DNA of 64,000 nucleotides from Brachionus plicatilis. Lineage: Eukaryota; Rotifera; Eurotatoria; Ploima; Brachionidae. Location: positions 1,154,254-1,218,253 of the forward strand of contig QEOQ01000508.1 of assembly GCA_010279815.1 (NCBI GenBank), given 5' to 3'. The notes under the pieces were generated by a model that did no database searches, was not told the DNA's origin, and worked only from the letters and a program-made list of their open reading frames with translations. A program made the translations under genes and the position numbers. This document shows, piece after piece, positions 49,701 through 59,754 of the stretch (its first letter is position 1; every line of letters begins with the position of its first letter).

Positions 49701-52482
49701 TAATTCTGACAGGACGTCCAACTATCAGTTGTTAAACTTACAAAATTTGCTGATGATAAATTATTATGCACAGCTCTTTTTCTTTCATGGTGAAAGTCAT
49801 CTAATAGTTTTCCTAATTTTTTTCTACTTGGTATCTCATATTTACTGTTTAGAGAACTAACAAAATCCTTAAAAGATTCGTTCTCAACTATCGAAAATGG
49901 CAAAAAAGAGAGAATAATACAAAGCAAAAGAGCCCTATCAATTTTTTCTTGATCAATGTTTTCATTTTCTTTTCTCCTTGGTTTTTTGTTATGTTTGATT
50001 GAATGGATTGTTTCGAGATGATGCATCAAGTTTGTTTTCGATGTTGTTTTTAGATAATACTTGTTTAAGTTGTTCTTTTTACATTCTTTACATTGAATCA
50101 TTTGAATTTGTGTGTTATTCTTAGAGGTTACCAATACCTCTTCGAAATTTGTCTTTAAGATTTCTGATAAATTTGATTGTAAAGTTTCGATCTCGTCTGA
50201 GCTAGAACCGTCATTGATCTCAATTGTTTCCACTTGGTTGGTTGGTATTGAAGTGTTAGATGAAGCCGATGAGACTTGGGTATTTTCTCTAGATGCATCA
50301 GCCTGATTTGGACCATTCAATACACTTGACAATGTATTCCGGCGCCTTTTTTGAGACGGGGTATCAATTTTAACGTTACTCATTTAGTATTGCTAGTTGT
50401 GTGTTATATTAAAATTTTTTTAAGTCTTTAAATTAGTTTAAATAATTTAAAAGTAGAATCAACAGTTGAATATTTCACACCTCAACAGTTGTTAAAGCCA
50501 GCCTTATTTTTATAAGTACATTCAAAATAAACATTTCTTTTTTTACTTTTGTCGAAAATGAATCTTAAAAAAAGACTGGATTGATCAAAATAACAAGCTA
50601 CATAATAACAAGCAAAATAACAAGCAAAATAACAAGCATATTTTTTGGCAAACCAAATTGGTTTGCCAAAAAATAAGCAAACCAGACCGACCAGGTCTGG
50701 TATTGGCCCATCACTAAAAATATCTCTTGTTGACGAATAAAAAAAAATTAATGTAGAATAAAAAAATGATTTTTTTATAAAATATAATCATTAAAAATTT
50801 TATTTGTATAAAAAAATTTTTATACTATAAAGAACTCAATTCAAGATCTTTAACTTCCTCAGCACATATTCGGCTTTTATTATCAGGTTCAGTAATTTCA
50901 TTATTAACTTAAAGACTATCTGAAGATTGGGCGACACTAAATGGGGCATGAACAACTGGAGCTTCAGAAGCATCTTCTTTAGGATATTTTCTTTACCTTT
51001 GGATTTGGAATTCGAATCCAATTAAAATCATTCTTGTGTATTGAGTTATAGGTAATAAATTCTATGCATATTAACTCAATTGCCACCTGTATCGTATATC
51101 AATATGATATATAAATTGATGGGTTACAATTTGTACCTTCAAAGCATAATTTTTATACTTTGTCAAATTTTTATATTTTTTATTTACACATTTTATTCTT
51201 AAAAAAAAAATCCATTTTTATGCTAAAAATGTTTTACATTGTTCTATAAAAATCATTTAAATGCTAGAAAAAAGGACTTCGTCTTAAAAAACCTTTAATT
51301 AGAATTAATTAGATTTAATTTTTAAATCGGAAAAATTTCATCAACAAACTTTATTTTTATTTATTTAAAAAAAATATAACCATTTATATTTTTTTTCTTC
51401 TAACAAGGAATCTTTAAAATTTAACAAAACAAGTAATAAATTATACAATTATTTAATAAACCATTCAAAATGAAAAAACTGAGAAAATTGAACCCTTTCC
51501 ATCATAAATAAATTGAATAAACAAACAAAAGTGTTTATCATTTAAAAACATTTAAATTACATTTAAATTGAAACTTCCAATTTTGAATTTCAGTTTGTTG
51601 GTATCTATTAACTGGTCAATTCATTAATTTTTTTTCAAATTTTTTAAATCTTTGAATTGTCAGGAATAAAGAGTCAAAGAAATGTCTTTTAGTGCAGTCT
51701 TCAAATTATTTAGTTAAATTATATTTAATTAAAATTAATTTTTAGGGAAAAAGAAGAGAAACAAGACAAAATTATGGCTAATTTGGGAGCAATGTTAAAA
51801 ACACAAGTGGAAGATGAAGAATTTAGAATTGCTAAAGCCGTAGCCAAAAACGAAGCCAAACTAGCTCAAGAAGAACTTTTTAAGGAAATGAAATTTAGAA
51901 AAGAATTGGGAGATATTCATAAGCATAGATTAGAAACGGTATTTATTTTAAAAATAATTAAACTTTTTGTGAAAATTTTTTTAAGATCAAAAGAAAAGAT
52001 GATGAAAGATTATTGCAAGAAACAGAAGATAAAGAATTAATGAAAAAAAAGATGGAAACTGACTTAATGTATCAAATGTTCGAATTGGAACAGAATAAAC
52101 TAAGACACCAAAAAATGGACGAAATTTCCAAACAAAATCTTCAACTGACTGTAAATTTAACTAAATTTTTATTTTGATTTATTTAGTTTATTATAATTTT
52201 AAGAATGAACGAAAAGACTTGGAGAAACGTATCAAAAAAGCTGACAAAGATTTTGTTCAAAAAGAAATGGAACTTATGAATTTGGAGGACAAGCAATTCG
52301 AGGACTATGCAACTCGTGTTATTGATTATTTGGGAACTCATGGTAGAAACACTCATCCAATGAAAAAGGTATTAAACGACGTTATTAAACCTATAAATCT
52401 TATAGATGAGAGATCACAAGCGGCCCAAATAAAAAAGCATCTTTATGATGTTCCTAGCAATAAGAATTTGGGCTTCATGTAA
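46785..52482 (+). CDS. CFAP210: CFAP210 (CCDC173) axonemal microtubule inner protein
   Basis: A long coiled-coil protein of the trichohyalin/plectin-homology group; the vertebrate family member binds inside ciliary doublet microtubules. Six exons: 46785-47258, 47309-47514, 47564-47860, 51746-51938, 51986-52150 and 52204-52482. Phases agree and predict 537 aa, nearly the human length. The start is the ATG at 46785; the codon before any upstream extension is not ATG. Family hallmarks include LPPINSPPDLTVDASKLLIL, the SKALTKNWNNT block, EYMAEQRRKAIEQAKLLQY and SALKYTEVLKEREAQIE. The protein is rich in Glu, Lys and Gln throughout. Intron 2 (47515-47563) has a weak donor (GTTGGA). Intron 3 (3,885 bp) carries a complete hAT element antisense to the gene. 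AATAAA follows at 52511. It shows the host has motile cilia. Confidence 0.88.
48095..50716 (-). mobile_element. Complete hAT transposon in CFAP210 intron 3
   Basis: The element is 2,622 bp. Its termini are TAGTGATGGG on the left and the same 10 bp inverted on the right. It is bounded by a perfect 8-bp target duplication, AAAATATC, at 48087-48094 and 50717-50724. Subterminal regions carry repeated GGTTTGCCAAA/TTTGGTAAACC motifs on both sides and a CAAAATAACAAG array on the right (about 50585-50637), the usual style of hAT transposase-binding sites. One uninterrupted transposase gene lies inside. The perfect duplication and open frame suggest a recent insertion that may still be mobile. Confidence 0.95.
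48371..50383 (-). CDS. hAT transposase with BED zinc finger
   Basis: A 670-aa intact frame from ATG (MSNVKIDTPSQKRRR). A BED-type zinc finger lies at about residues 95-130 (CKEC then HHLETIH, a Cys2-His2-like pattern). The catalytic region contains LTTDSWTS (first Asp, about 220), SIATDNAANV (second Asp, about 284), RCMGHVLQL (the conserved C-x2-H insertion), and RWHSTLAMIERI. The C-terminal hAT dimerisation block (about 610-665) has the expected catalytic Glu in SVSSERFFSHAG followed by RRNRLS. The N terminus is a Ser/Asn-rich linker with a basic patch that could serve as a nuclear signal. All DDE residues seem intact. It is oriented opposite to CFAP210. Confidence 0.95.
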   Translation of the reverse strand: MSNVKIDTPSQKRRRNTLSSVLNGPNQADASRENTQVSSASSNTSIPTNQVETIEINDGSSSDEIETLQSNLSEILKTNFEEVLVTSKNNTQIQMIQCKECKKNNLNKYYLKTTSKTNLMHHLETIHSIKHNKKPRRKENENIDQEKIDRALLLCIILSFLPFSIVENESFKDFVSSLNSKYEIPSRKKLGKLLDDFHHERKRAVHNNLSSANFVSLTTDSWTSCQNYNYMSLTCHYLDNFKLKSIALGFKNVISHTADSIKNAILEILDNFDLKDKVFSIATDNAANVRRAALNLNFQQEPIRCMGHVLQLIVKKFIEKCEECAQVDVTDIEQGELEKNCSKFGKILSKCRSIVCSFSHSPQLSHLLEESQKGQKSVLSVVQDVKTRWHSTLAMIERISKLHSYIETIFHRREYKNLKTNLLNKDELDLLPQVISLLSRFDRVPQTLSGEEYVTSAMIYPGFKYIEKKLNLDRKDTNLTKDLKVYLKSCYSDYLRDYDLESNPLILASTFLNPFYKKFDFVTPELRSECLKKAKCYLMDLFKSKKFDQIISKTKEEQVNKINCLKKKLSFDSDSDTDNEDCEESLNIRKEIKNYLADEHNEDILVYWKEKKHEFPILSSLACAILATPATSVSSERFFSHAGYQLWDRRNRLSITNFEKIMFIYENRNL
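50725..51745. other. Remainder of CFAP210 intron 3
   Basis: This is about 1 kb of A+T-rich intron to the right of the hAT element. Between about 50820 and 51020 the minus strand has a coding-looking stretch (PKEDASEAPVVHAPFSVAQS) cut by two in-frame stops. The rest shows only short A/T runs. Confidence 0.5.
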
Positions 52483-52589
52483 AAATGGTGAAAGATTTTT
52501 TAGAAAATTCAATAAAATACTTTTATTTATGTTTTTTAATAATACAATTTATAACTAAAAAATTTGCATCCAAATTTGATCATTTTAAT

Positions 52590-55500
52590 CTATTCATTAC
52601 AATTATTCGATTCCATTTTATTGTGTACTCCTGATAAGCGTCCAAACGGCAAAACCATCATTTTTGTATGCTGAAAACCAGAATTTTTTTTCACTGTCTA
52701 AAAATAAAGAAGTCTTTAAAAATTATAAAAAAATATTTTCTAAAAAAAATCTATTAAATTTAAAAAAAAAATTTGCAATTAAGTATTCAAATAAAGAAAC
52801 AAAAAAAAAGCGGGGCTTAAGTCCAGGTCACCTTAGTTAAGTTTGTTTTAACCTTATATTTAAAAAAAATTTCATCATCAATTTAGATCGTAATAAAATT
52901 TGGGTGTTATGAAATTCAGCTCAATTGAACAGAACAAAATGATAAAAATTCTAATAACTTTTTTCTAAAATCTAACAGAAAATTTCTAATTAAATAATGA
53001 TATATTAATTTTTCTTGTAATAATTAGAAATTCAATTTTTTTCAGTCAATTTTTGCCATAACATCATGAAAATTTGAATCCAAGTAAATTTTTAGATGCT
53101 GAATACGAATTTGAACTTAATTTTTTGAAATTCGGTTGGGGATACCCTTAAAAAAAACGTCAAAGTACAAAAACTAACAAAAACTTTGAATTAAAATATC
53201 TCACTCATAACAAAAATTTTATTCAATTTTTATAATTCACTATAAACTAGACTTTATGCTCTTTCATAATTGTATTTGATGTATTTTGTCGAGTGTTCAG
53301 TTCTTAAGATTTTCTTGCTCAAAAAAAATGTATTTTTTAAGTATCCCTACTTTGAGTGCGTACATCTCTGGAATGAGACAATTTGGAAAAAAAAAAAAAT
53401 CATATTTTTTACACACAAGAATTCTATTTTATTAGTACGTGTAAATAAGCCCAGTATCTTGATGTGAAAATACGTGCAAACCGTCCTTTATTTAAAGTCT
53501 AATGAACTCTGCAAACTTAACATAAATAAAATTTCAAAATAATATAACGTAATAGATTTTTCACTTCATCAACAGACTTTGACATTTGATCCAAGTATGT
53601 ATGTACCAGGTTGCATTCACAGAACTAATTTTGGGCTTTTAGACAAAAAAATTATTAGAACTTTAATCATTTTGTTCTACTCTTTTATACTGAATTTCAC
53701 AAAACAAAAATTTGACTATTGAGGAAAATATTTTGAAAAAATTTAAATTTTTAATAAAAGAACATTTATAAAAAAATTTAGGTTAATTTTTGTGTTTAAA
53801 TTATTTTACAAAGCCCAATTCTACCTACAGTACATTTCTAAACAAAGTTAACAGTGTTTCGAAACATTGCTTAAGCAGTGTTTATGAGCGGTTTAAGCAG
53901 CGTTTATGAGCGGTTTAAGTAATGTTTAAGTTAGTTTAAACTTTTTAATAGAAAATGATGGGGCAATGTTTAAAACAGTTTAAGCAGTGTTTATGAGCGG
54001 TTTAAGCAGGGTTTAAGAGCAGCTTTTAAACTGCTTAAGCAGCCTGTTAACTTTGTTTAGAAATGTACTGTAAATTTTTGATTAGCTCACCATACACATC
54101 ACATGGAAAAAAAATAATTTTGCTTTGTTGAGATAATCTTGATTTTGCTAAGCTACTACAATTTTTCACGTATCATGTTTGTGATAATTTTGTCATAATC
54201 ATGAAATTCAATATTTTCTTTTTTTTTAATATTTATTTTTTTTAAACAATTTAGATATTCTTTTTTATATAATTAAAATTTTCAGCATGGTAAAACATTT
54301 AATAGAGCAAATTTTTAACTTAAAAAAATTTTTTCATGGAAGAAAATACAAAAATATTAAGCATCAATAAGATTTGATTTAGAAAATGAAATTAAAGATA
54401 TTATTTAATATTCCGCAAAGATTATTTTTTATTTAGTATTTTATTTTAATTTAGTTTAAAGGACTCTTTTTAAATAATTATGAACCTGTATCATTAAATT
54501 TATAACAGTTAAATAATTTTGTAGCCTGATAAACTGATCTTCTAAGATATTTAAGTAAATTTAATTTTAGGCTTTTCATTTTCAAATTTTGTAAAATCTT
54601 TTGTTATTTTAAAAAAAGCATACCGGTAGTACTAACGAATGTAATGGACAAATTTGTATTTTGCTTGAATTGGTATAGACAGTCGTGGCATTTGAATCAT
54701 CACAGCTCTTTACTGATCCTTGGTTTGACTTTAGGCAAGACTTGTTGCTTACAATTGTCCGGATTTTTCCAAATAAAAACTCATATAATTGTTGAAATTT
54801 AAATTGTGTCAAATTCCTAACTAATTCACTTTGAAAGTAAAAATAAATAAATTTAAAATAAAATACCTGTGATGCTTTTGGTTAGAGTTTGTTCAGATTC
54901 ACTGTGAGTCATGTTTACATTTACTATTTCATCAAAAGGTTGACGTTTTGTAATGTGCGACATAATAATTGATTGATAATCTTGATTCCTATCTTTGCTA
55001 AATTAAAAAATAAACATACTTATTTCGAGAAAAAAAAAAATTTTACTTTTCAGAATTATTTTTATTAAAATTGACCAGGAAAAACGAAATTGACAATAAG
55101 GTAGCAAAAAATCCGATCAAAGAAAACCAAAAACAGAAACTTAGACTTCCGTCATTTTCATTTGAGACACATTGGTAAATAAATGTCAAAATGTTTGCTC
55201 CATATAAACAAACTAAAATAAGCAGATGCATTTTTTAATAGAAACAATTTTTCAACTTACGTATTAAAAAAGTGAATACAAGACAGAAAAAATTGAATTT
55301 TTTCCTAAATTTTTCAATGTCTTTTTCAAATATAAAAAGAATCATAAAAAAAACTATTATTGACAAAAAATGAATTGTAAGTGCCACGGTTAGCACACTA
55401 ACAGAGTATTTAATGAAATCTATGAAAAATTATTATGAAAACAAATTTATCAAAAAAATTCAATCAATTTTTACTTGGTTTTGAACTGTTTGACCAAAAG

Positions 55501-55712
55501 TTGCATGAAAAAGTTTGTTCCGGATAAGTTTGATTCTTATGATTCGTCAAAGCTATTTCACAATATTCAAATAAGCCGTATGTATACACATTGTTCCGTA
55601 GCCAATTTGAATTTAAATATGAAATAAAGTTTAAAACAAAACCGAAAGTAAACGTATTAAAAAACCACAGTCTTAGTATTAAGTTTAATTTTTGATTTTT
55701 GAAATTCTCCAT
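52590..55712 (-). CDS. Claudin/PMP22-superfamily-like four-transmembrane protein
   Basis: Exons 55475-55712, 55261-55419, 55047-55212, 54867-54997, 54624-54820 and a less certain last exon 52590-52697, giving 332 aa. Four hydrophobic segments are visible: one near residue 15-32, two flanking a short basic loop (EKDIEKFRKKF), and one in exon 3. The first extracellular loop has W...GLFEYC...C, the claudin-family W-GLW-C-C pattern with Phe for the last Trp, plus an NQT glycosylation site. The cytoplasmic tail (exons 4-5) is long and Ser/Thr-rich. Members of this superfamily organise cell contacts or modulate channels; which applies here is unknown. An alternative short last exon at 54509-54541 cannot be excluded. 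The last intron (1.9 kb) carries two inverted-repeat elements. It ends tail to tail with CFAP210. Confidence 0.65.
52911..53699. mobile_element. Inverted-repeat element, 789 bp, related to 59270-59405
   Basis: The left arm starts GAAATTCAG and contains AGAACAAAATGATAAAAATT and CTAATAA. The right arm reverse-complemented reads GAAATTCAG, AGAACAAAATGATTAAAGTT and CTAATAA. The arms are about 60 bp each. The interior holds no transposase. A related end lies near 59270-59405. No target duplication was obvious. Confidence 0.65.
53828..54070. mobile_element. Tc1/mariner-type MITE, 243 bp
   Basis: Perfect 27-bp terminal inverted repeats begin CAGTACATTTCTAAACAAAG, flanked on both sides by TA (53826-53827 and 54071-54072). 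The interior is built of four or more degenerate copies of GTTTATGAGCGGTTTAAGCA. It lies in the last intron of the claudin-like gene. The perfect termini suggest it is fairly young. Confidence 0.9.
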
Positions 55713-58333
55713 TTCCCAGTTAAAAAAAATCTATTTTCTCATTAAATTTTAGTCATTTTTTTGTTCTAATTTAAAGAAAAAAAGTTTTAATTTCATATAT
55801 AAGTTGAAACTTTTTATTTGCTAATAATTTTGGCCGAGATTAGACTTAATGCACAATATCTAAGAAGAAAACTTGGGCCTCTTGTTTTCTATGGCTTCTC
55901 ATTTAGCTAAATCGAAAGTCCATTTCAATTTAAATGAACAATTTTCTTAGCTTGATATTTTTAATCTTTTTTTTTCGGCAAAAACAATGGATCGAATATA
56001 AGACCCCGCTAATTTTTTTTCAACACTAGTTTTTTTTTGTTTGTTTTGTCCTGGATTACCCAATTACGCAAGACAACACCAAAATTGCCAAATTTTCCAA
56101 ACTTAGCCAATTTTTATTTCTTTAAATGACAAAATATTTGATCTAGTAAACTCACTCTTAGATGACAAGATTTTATTTTGTTCTTGAATAAAAAAAATCT
56201 TTGTTATAATGGTTCTTTAACAAAAAAATGAATTAACCAAATGCGTTTGTTAATCCGAATACCTTAGCTTGTCAATCTAATTAATTTGTAATTATTTTAA
56301 AAAAGAAAATTGTGACTAGACAAGTTTAGCAAAGCAAATTAAATAAGCTGTAATGAGTCTGATCATAATTAACTCTTAAATTTTGAATTTTTATTTAAAC
56401 ATGTCAAAAGTGTTCTCAAGCTATCGGAACTTCAAGTTTAAAAATTTCAATATAAAAATATTCAAAAAAAAAAACTTGTAATAAATTGATTAAAATTCTA
56501 GAATTGAAAAGTATTATTTGATAAAAAAAATTTGATTTTTCATCAATATAAAAGATTTCGAAAAATAAAAATTAATTTCATTATAATATAATTTATGGTA
56601 GTATCGACTTTATTTTGTCTAGTTAAAAATTCTTACATAGATTAGTAGTGATTAAGATGATTATTCACATTTAAAATCACATATTACTAGATACAGATAC
56701 AAAATGTTTTGGAAGTCTATTAAGCCTATGGTTTAGACTTTATTATTTCTAGTTGCTTCTCATTATTCTGTAATAAATGGTTAAAAAAATAATTGATTCA
56801 ATCAATAAAATGACAAACAACTTTTTTATAAAAAATTTTAAATAATTATCTTAAATAAACCTGAAACTTAAAGAAACTAAAGCATGAGCTGAGTTAATTA
56901 CAAGTATTGCTAATATTTAGCAAAATGATCAAAGAAATCGATTTAACCCTAATCTTTTACAAATGCTAAGCTAAATTAAATGTTAAAACTTATTGTTAAT
57001 ATTTTCTTTTTCAAAAATTAGATGTTTTAATTGTTACTTTAAATCACTAAGATGATGCATACACTTAAACTAGAAAACCAAAAATTTTTCTCATGCTTCA
57101 AATTTTACTTTCTATAGATACTGACATTCCAAAATGAATCTATGAGTGTTATATTTTTTATAAAAATATTAATAAATATTTCATTTTAAGATGGTTATTA
57201 ATTTTTTGTTAAATTTTAAGTAATAATTGATTTAAAAAAAAACCATTTTCAAGGTTAGTTCTCAAAATTTAAAAAATTGCATCTTTTTCCATGTCTTGAA
57301 CAATTTTCTAAGATTTTATATTGGGTTTCGGACAATTATCTAAATAATCTTCAAAGATTTCAAAAGAATATTTAATGTAAATCTCTGTTTTTCTTTATTC
57401 TGGTCTTTCAGGATTCAAAATTAAAATACAGCCCAGTTTTAAAAATCATAATAAAAGAAAAATTTCCTTGATGTTTGTTTTTGATTAAAAGAAAAAGAAA
57501 TAAGATTTTAATTAAATTACTTCTGGACTAACAAATAACTTATATATTAAAATCGGACGAAATATTGAGCATTTTCAGATGGTTTGGTCAAAGTTAAAAA
57601 GAAACTTTTTAAAAGAAAATGATATTAAATTCTTTAATATATCAAATCAATTTAGTAAAGAATAATCTTCCAAAGAATATTTTTCTATCAATTTAATAGC
57701 TTATTTTTATTTAATGAGAATTGAAATGGAATAGAAATTTTTCAACCAAACGTTATAAAATAAAGTTCCTCATTAAATTAATTAATTTGGATAAAGTTGC
57801 AATTTTTTAAGAGCCTTCGTTTTTAACCACCATTCACACATAAAAACGGGAATTAGTCGATCGTTGAAAAACAATCAGACATTGGTAAAATAAGTCTAGA
57901 GTAATTTTTAAAGCTGCATCAGCATATCATTTTAATATTATTGTAATATCTAACTTGTATCTACTAGCAAGACCATTCGATCTTGATGAAATGTACTGAA
58001 CAATAGAAATTTTTCTGACTTAGTAAACCAAAGGCTGAAAAGCAGAAAAGGCATTGTCGGATCGTGATTTGTCGGAAATGACTTTGTCGGATAGGTCTGA
58101 CTACCAAACCAAATCAGAGATTAAAATTCACCTCTAATTTTTTTTTTATTTTCTATTCTTTTAGAAAATTGTAAATGTTCTTAAAATATCTGTAATTTTT
58201 TGTGGAATTATCTTTCAAATGTCTCTTTTTATAAAATTATTTTTTCCCATTTATTTGATTTTAAAGAAGCAAATTTAATTGAAAATAAAACTGAAAAAAT
58301 TTATTTTGAATATAATTTAAATATTTTATTTAA

Positions 58334-58504
58334 AACATACTTACTTTGATGCACCTTTTTTACTTAAAATAATTTTTCTCATGTTTTAATAAGACAAAAA
58401 TTAAAATATCAATAATATTAAAATTAGTTATTGGTTTAATTTACTTAAAAAAAAAAGAAAATAATGATTATATTTTAGGCAAAAAAGGTGCAACAAAGAA
58501 TGTT
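58334..58504. mobile_element. MITE-like inverted-repeat element, second copy of the 7515-7677 family
   Basis: Left arm AACATACTTACTTTGATGCA then CCTTTTTTACTTAAAAT. Right arm, reverse-complemented, AACATTCTTTGTTGCA then CCTTTTTTGCCTAAAAT. The imperfect inverted repeat of about 36 bp and the shared CACCTTTTTTAC and AAAGGTGCAA blocks tie it to 7515-7677. The core is non-coding. Confidence 0.6.
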
Positions 58505-59269
58505 GAACTTTTTTGCATTATTTTTTTTAGTATATTCTATTAACTTTAATTTTAATTCCTCAAAAAAGGAAGAATTTTCGTTCAATTTGTATTTGAATTA
58601 AACTTATTATGTTTTTAAAAAAGTTTTATGAAATATGCTTAAAGAATAAAGAATTAATATTTTTTCGCGAAATATTTAAAAGAATTTTTTAAAACGAAAA
58701 ATCTTTCGCTAAGTTTTCCTTAAAAAAATACCAACTAATATATTAATAAATTAAAAGTTGATTGAATCTCAGAAAATAGAAACAACATTATTTTGAAACT
58801 TAACGACTTTAAACTTTTTTTTAAATCCGGACTTAGACTTTAATTTTAGTGATTTTGAGTTAAACAAGGCCGTAGTTAGAAGATCTAAGAACCGTGATAG
58901 ACTAAAAGCCAAGATCATAATAACGCTTGAAACAAGAGAATAAAGAGGTGGCTTAATACAAATTCTAAAGATTGTTAAAGGTTATGACAAAAAAATGGTT
59001 CAAGCCCTAGCTATCCAAAAATAAACAAAGCGATTATTTCTGTCCAACTTCGAGAAGTCATGAATACGTAATGGGAAGACAACTGGTAAAAATGTGATCA
59101 AATATACCTTTTTCACTTAAGTCTCAAGCGTTTGAAATATATTGACCATAGAACTTGTGAACTCAATAACTCTGGATGAATTTAAAAAAAAAATTGATTT
59201 AATAGATTTAACCAAGTTATCAGAATGTGTGTAAATGTGATTGCTGACATCAGCTTTTTCGGTTTTTTT

Positions 59270-59405
59270 GAAGTTAAGTACAAAAGAACAGAACAAAATG
59301 ATAAAAAATTGAATTTTTTTGCTGAAAGTTTAAAATTAGTTCCGTAAATGGAACATGTTGCAACATTCAAATTTATATCAACTGTCAAAGTCTGCTAATG
59401 ATGTG
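59270..59405 (+). repeat. Single end of the 52911-53699 repeat family
   Basis: The segment contains AGAACAGAACAAAATGATAA, AAATTAGTTCCGTAAATGG and CAACTGTCAAAGTCTG in the same order as the reverse complement of about 53560-53699. Only one arm was found here. Confidence 0.55.
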
Positions 59406-59754
59406 CTAAATTTGCTGAGTTTTGCAGACCTTTATAGCTGATGCACCTTTGAAAGTTGCACAATGTCGTGATCAAAACCGCTTATTATTAAGTATTATAA
59501 TTTTTATTCAAAACAAAATTTTAATTTAAAATTTATATTTATTAAAATTGGTATCTTTTTAGAAATCTTGCTGCGTTGATTATTACAATCCGAACAAATG
59601 AAATTTTAAATTTTGAGACTTTTTTAACAGTTTAGTCACTTAAAAATTTAATATTTATTATTTAATTATATATTTTTTTTAATATATTTTATTTAAAAAA
59701 ATGAATAAATTTATTCAAAAAATATATCACCGCCAATGGATAAATGCTATTTAA

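Larger units (their letters stand above)
55713..59754. other. Gene-poor spacer
   Basis: This is 4 kb of A+T-rich DNA between the 5' end of the claudin-like gene and the 3' end of MFI. It contains a triplet of TTGTCGGA motifs (about 58055-58100), an inverted-repeat element (58334-58504) and a single end of another family (59270-59405). No gene was recognised. Confidence 0.6.

Noticed and set aside
54509..54541. Ten-codon last exon for the claudin-like gene
   Set aside because: It is possible by phase but A+T-rich and very short; the exon at 52590-52697 has better coding composition. It is kept only as an alternative.
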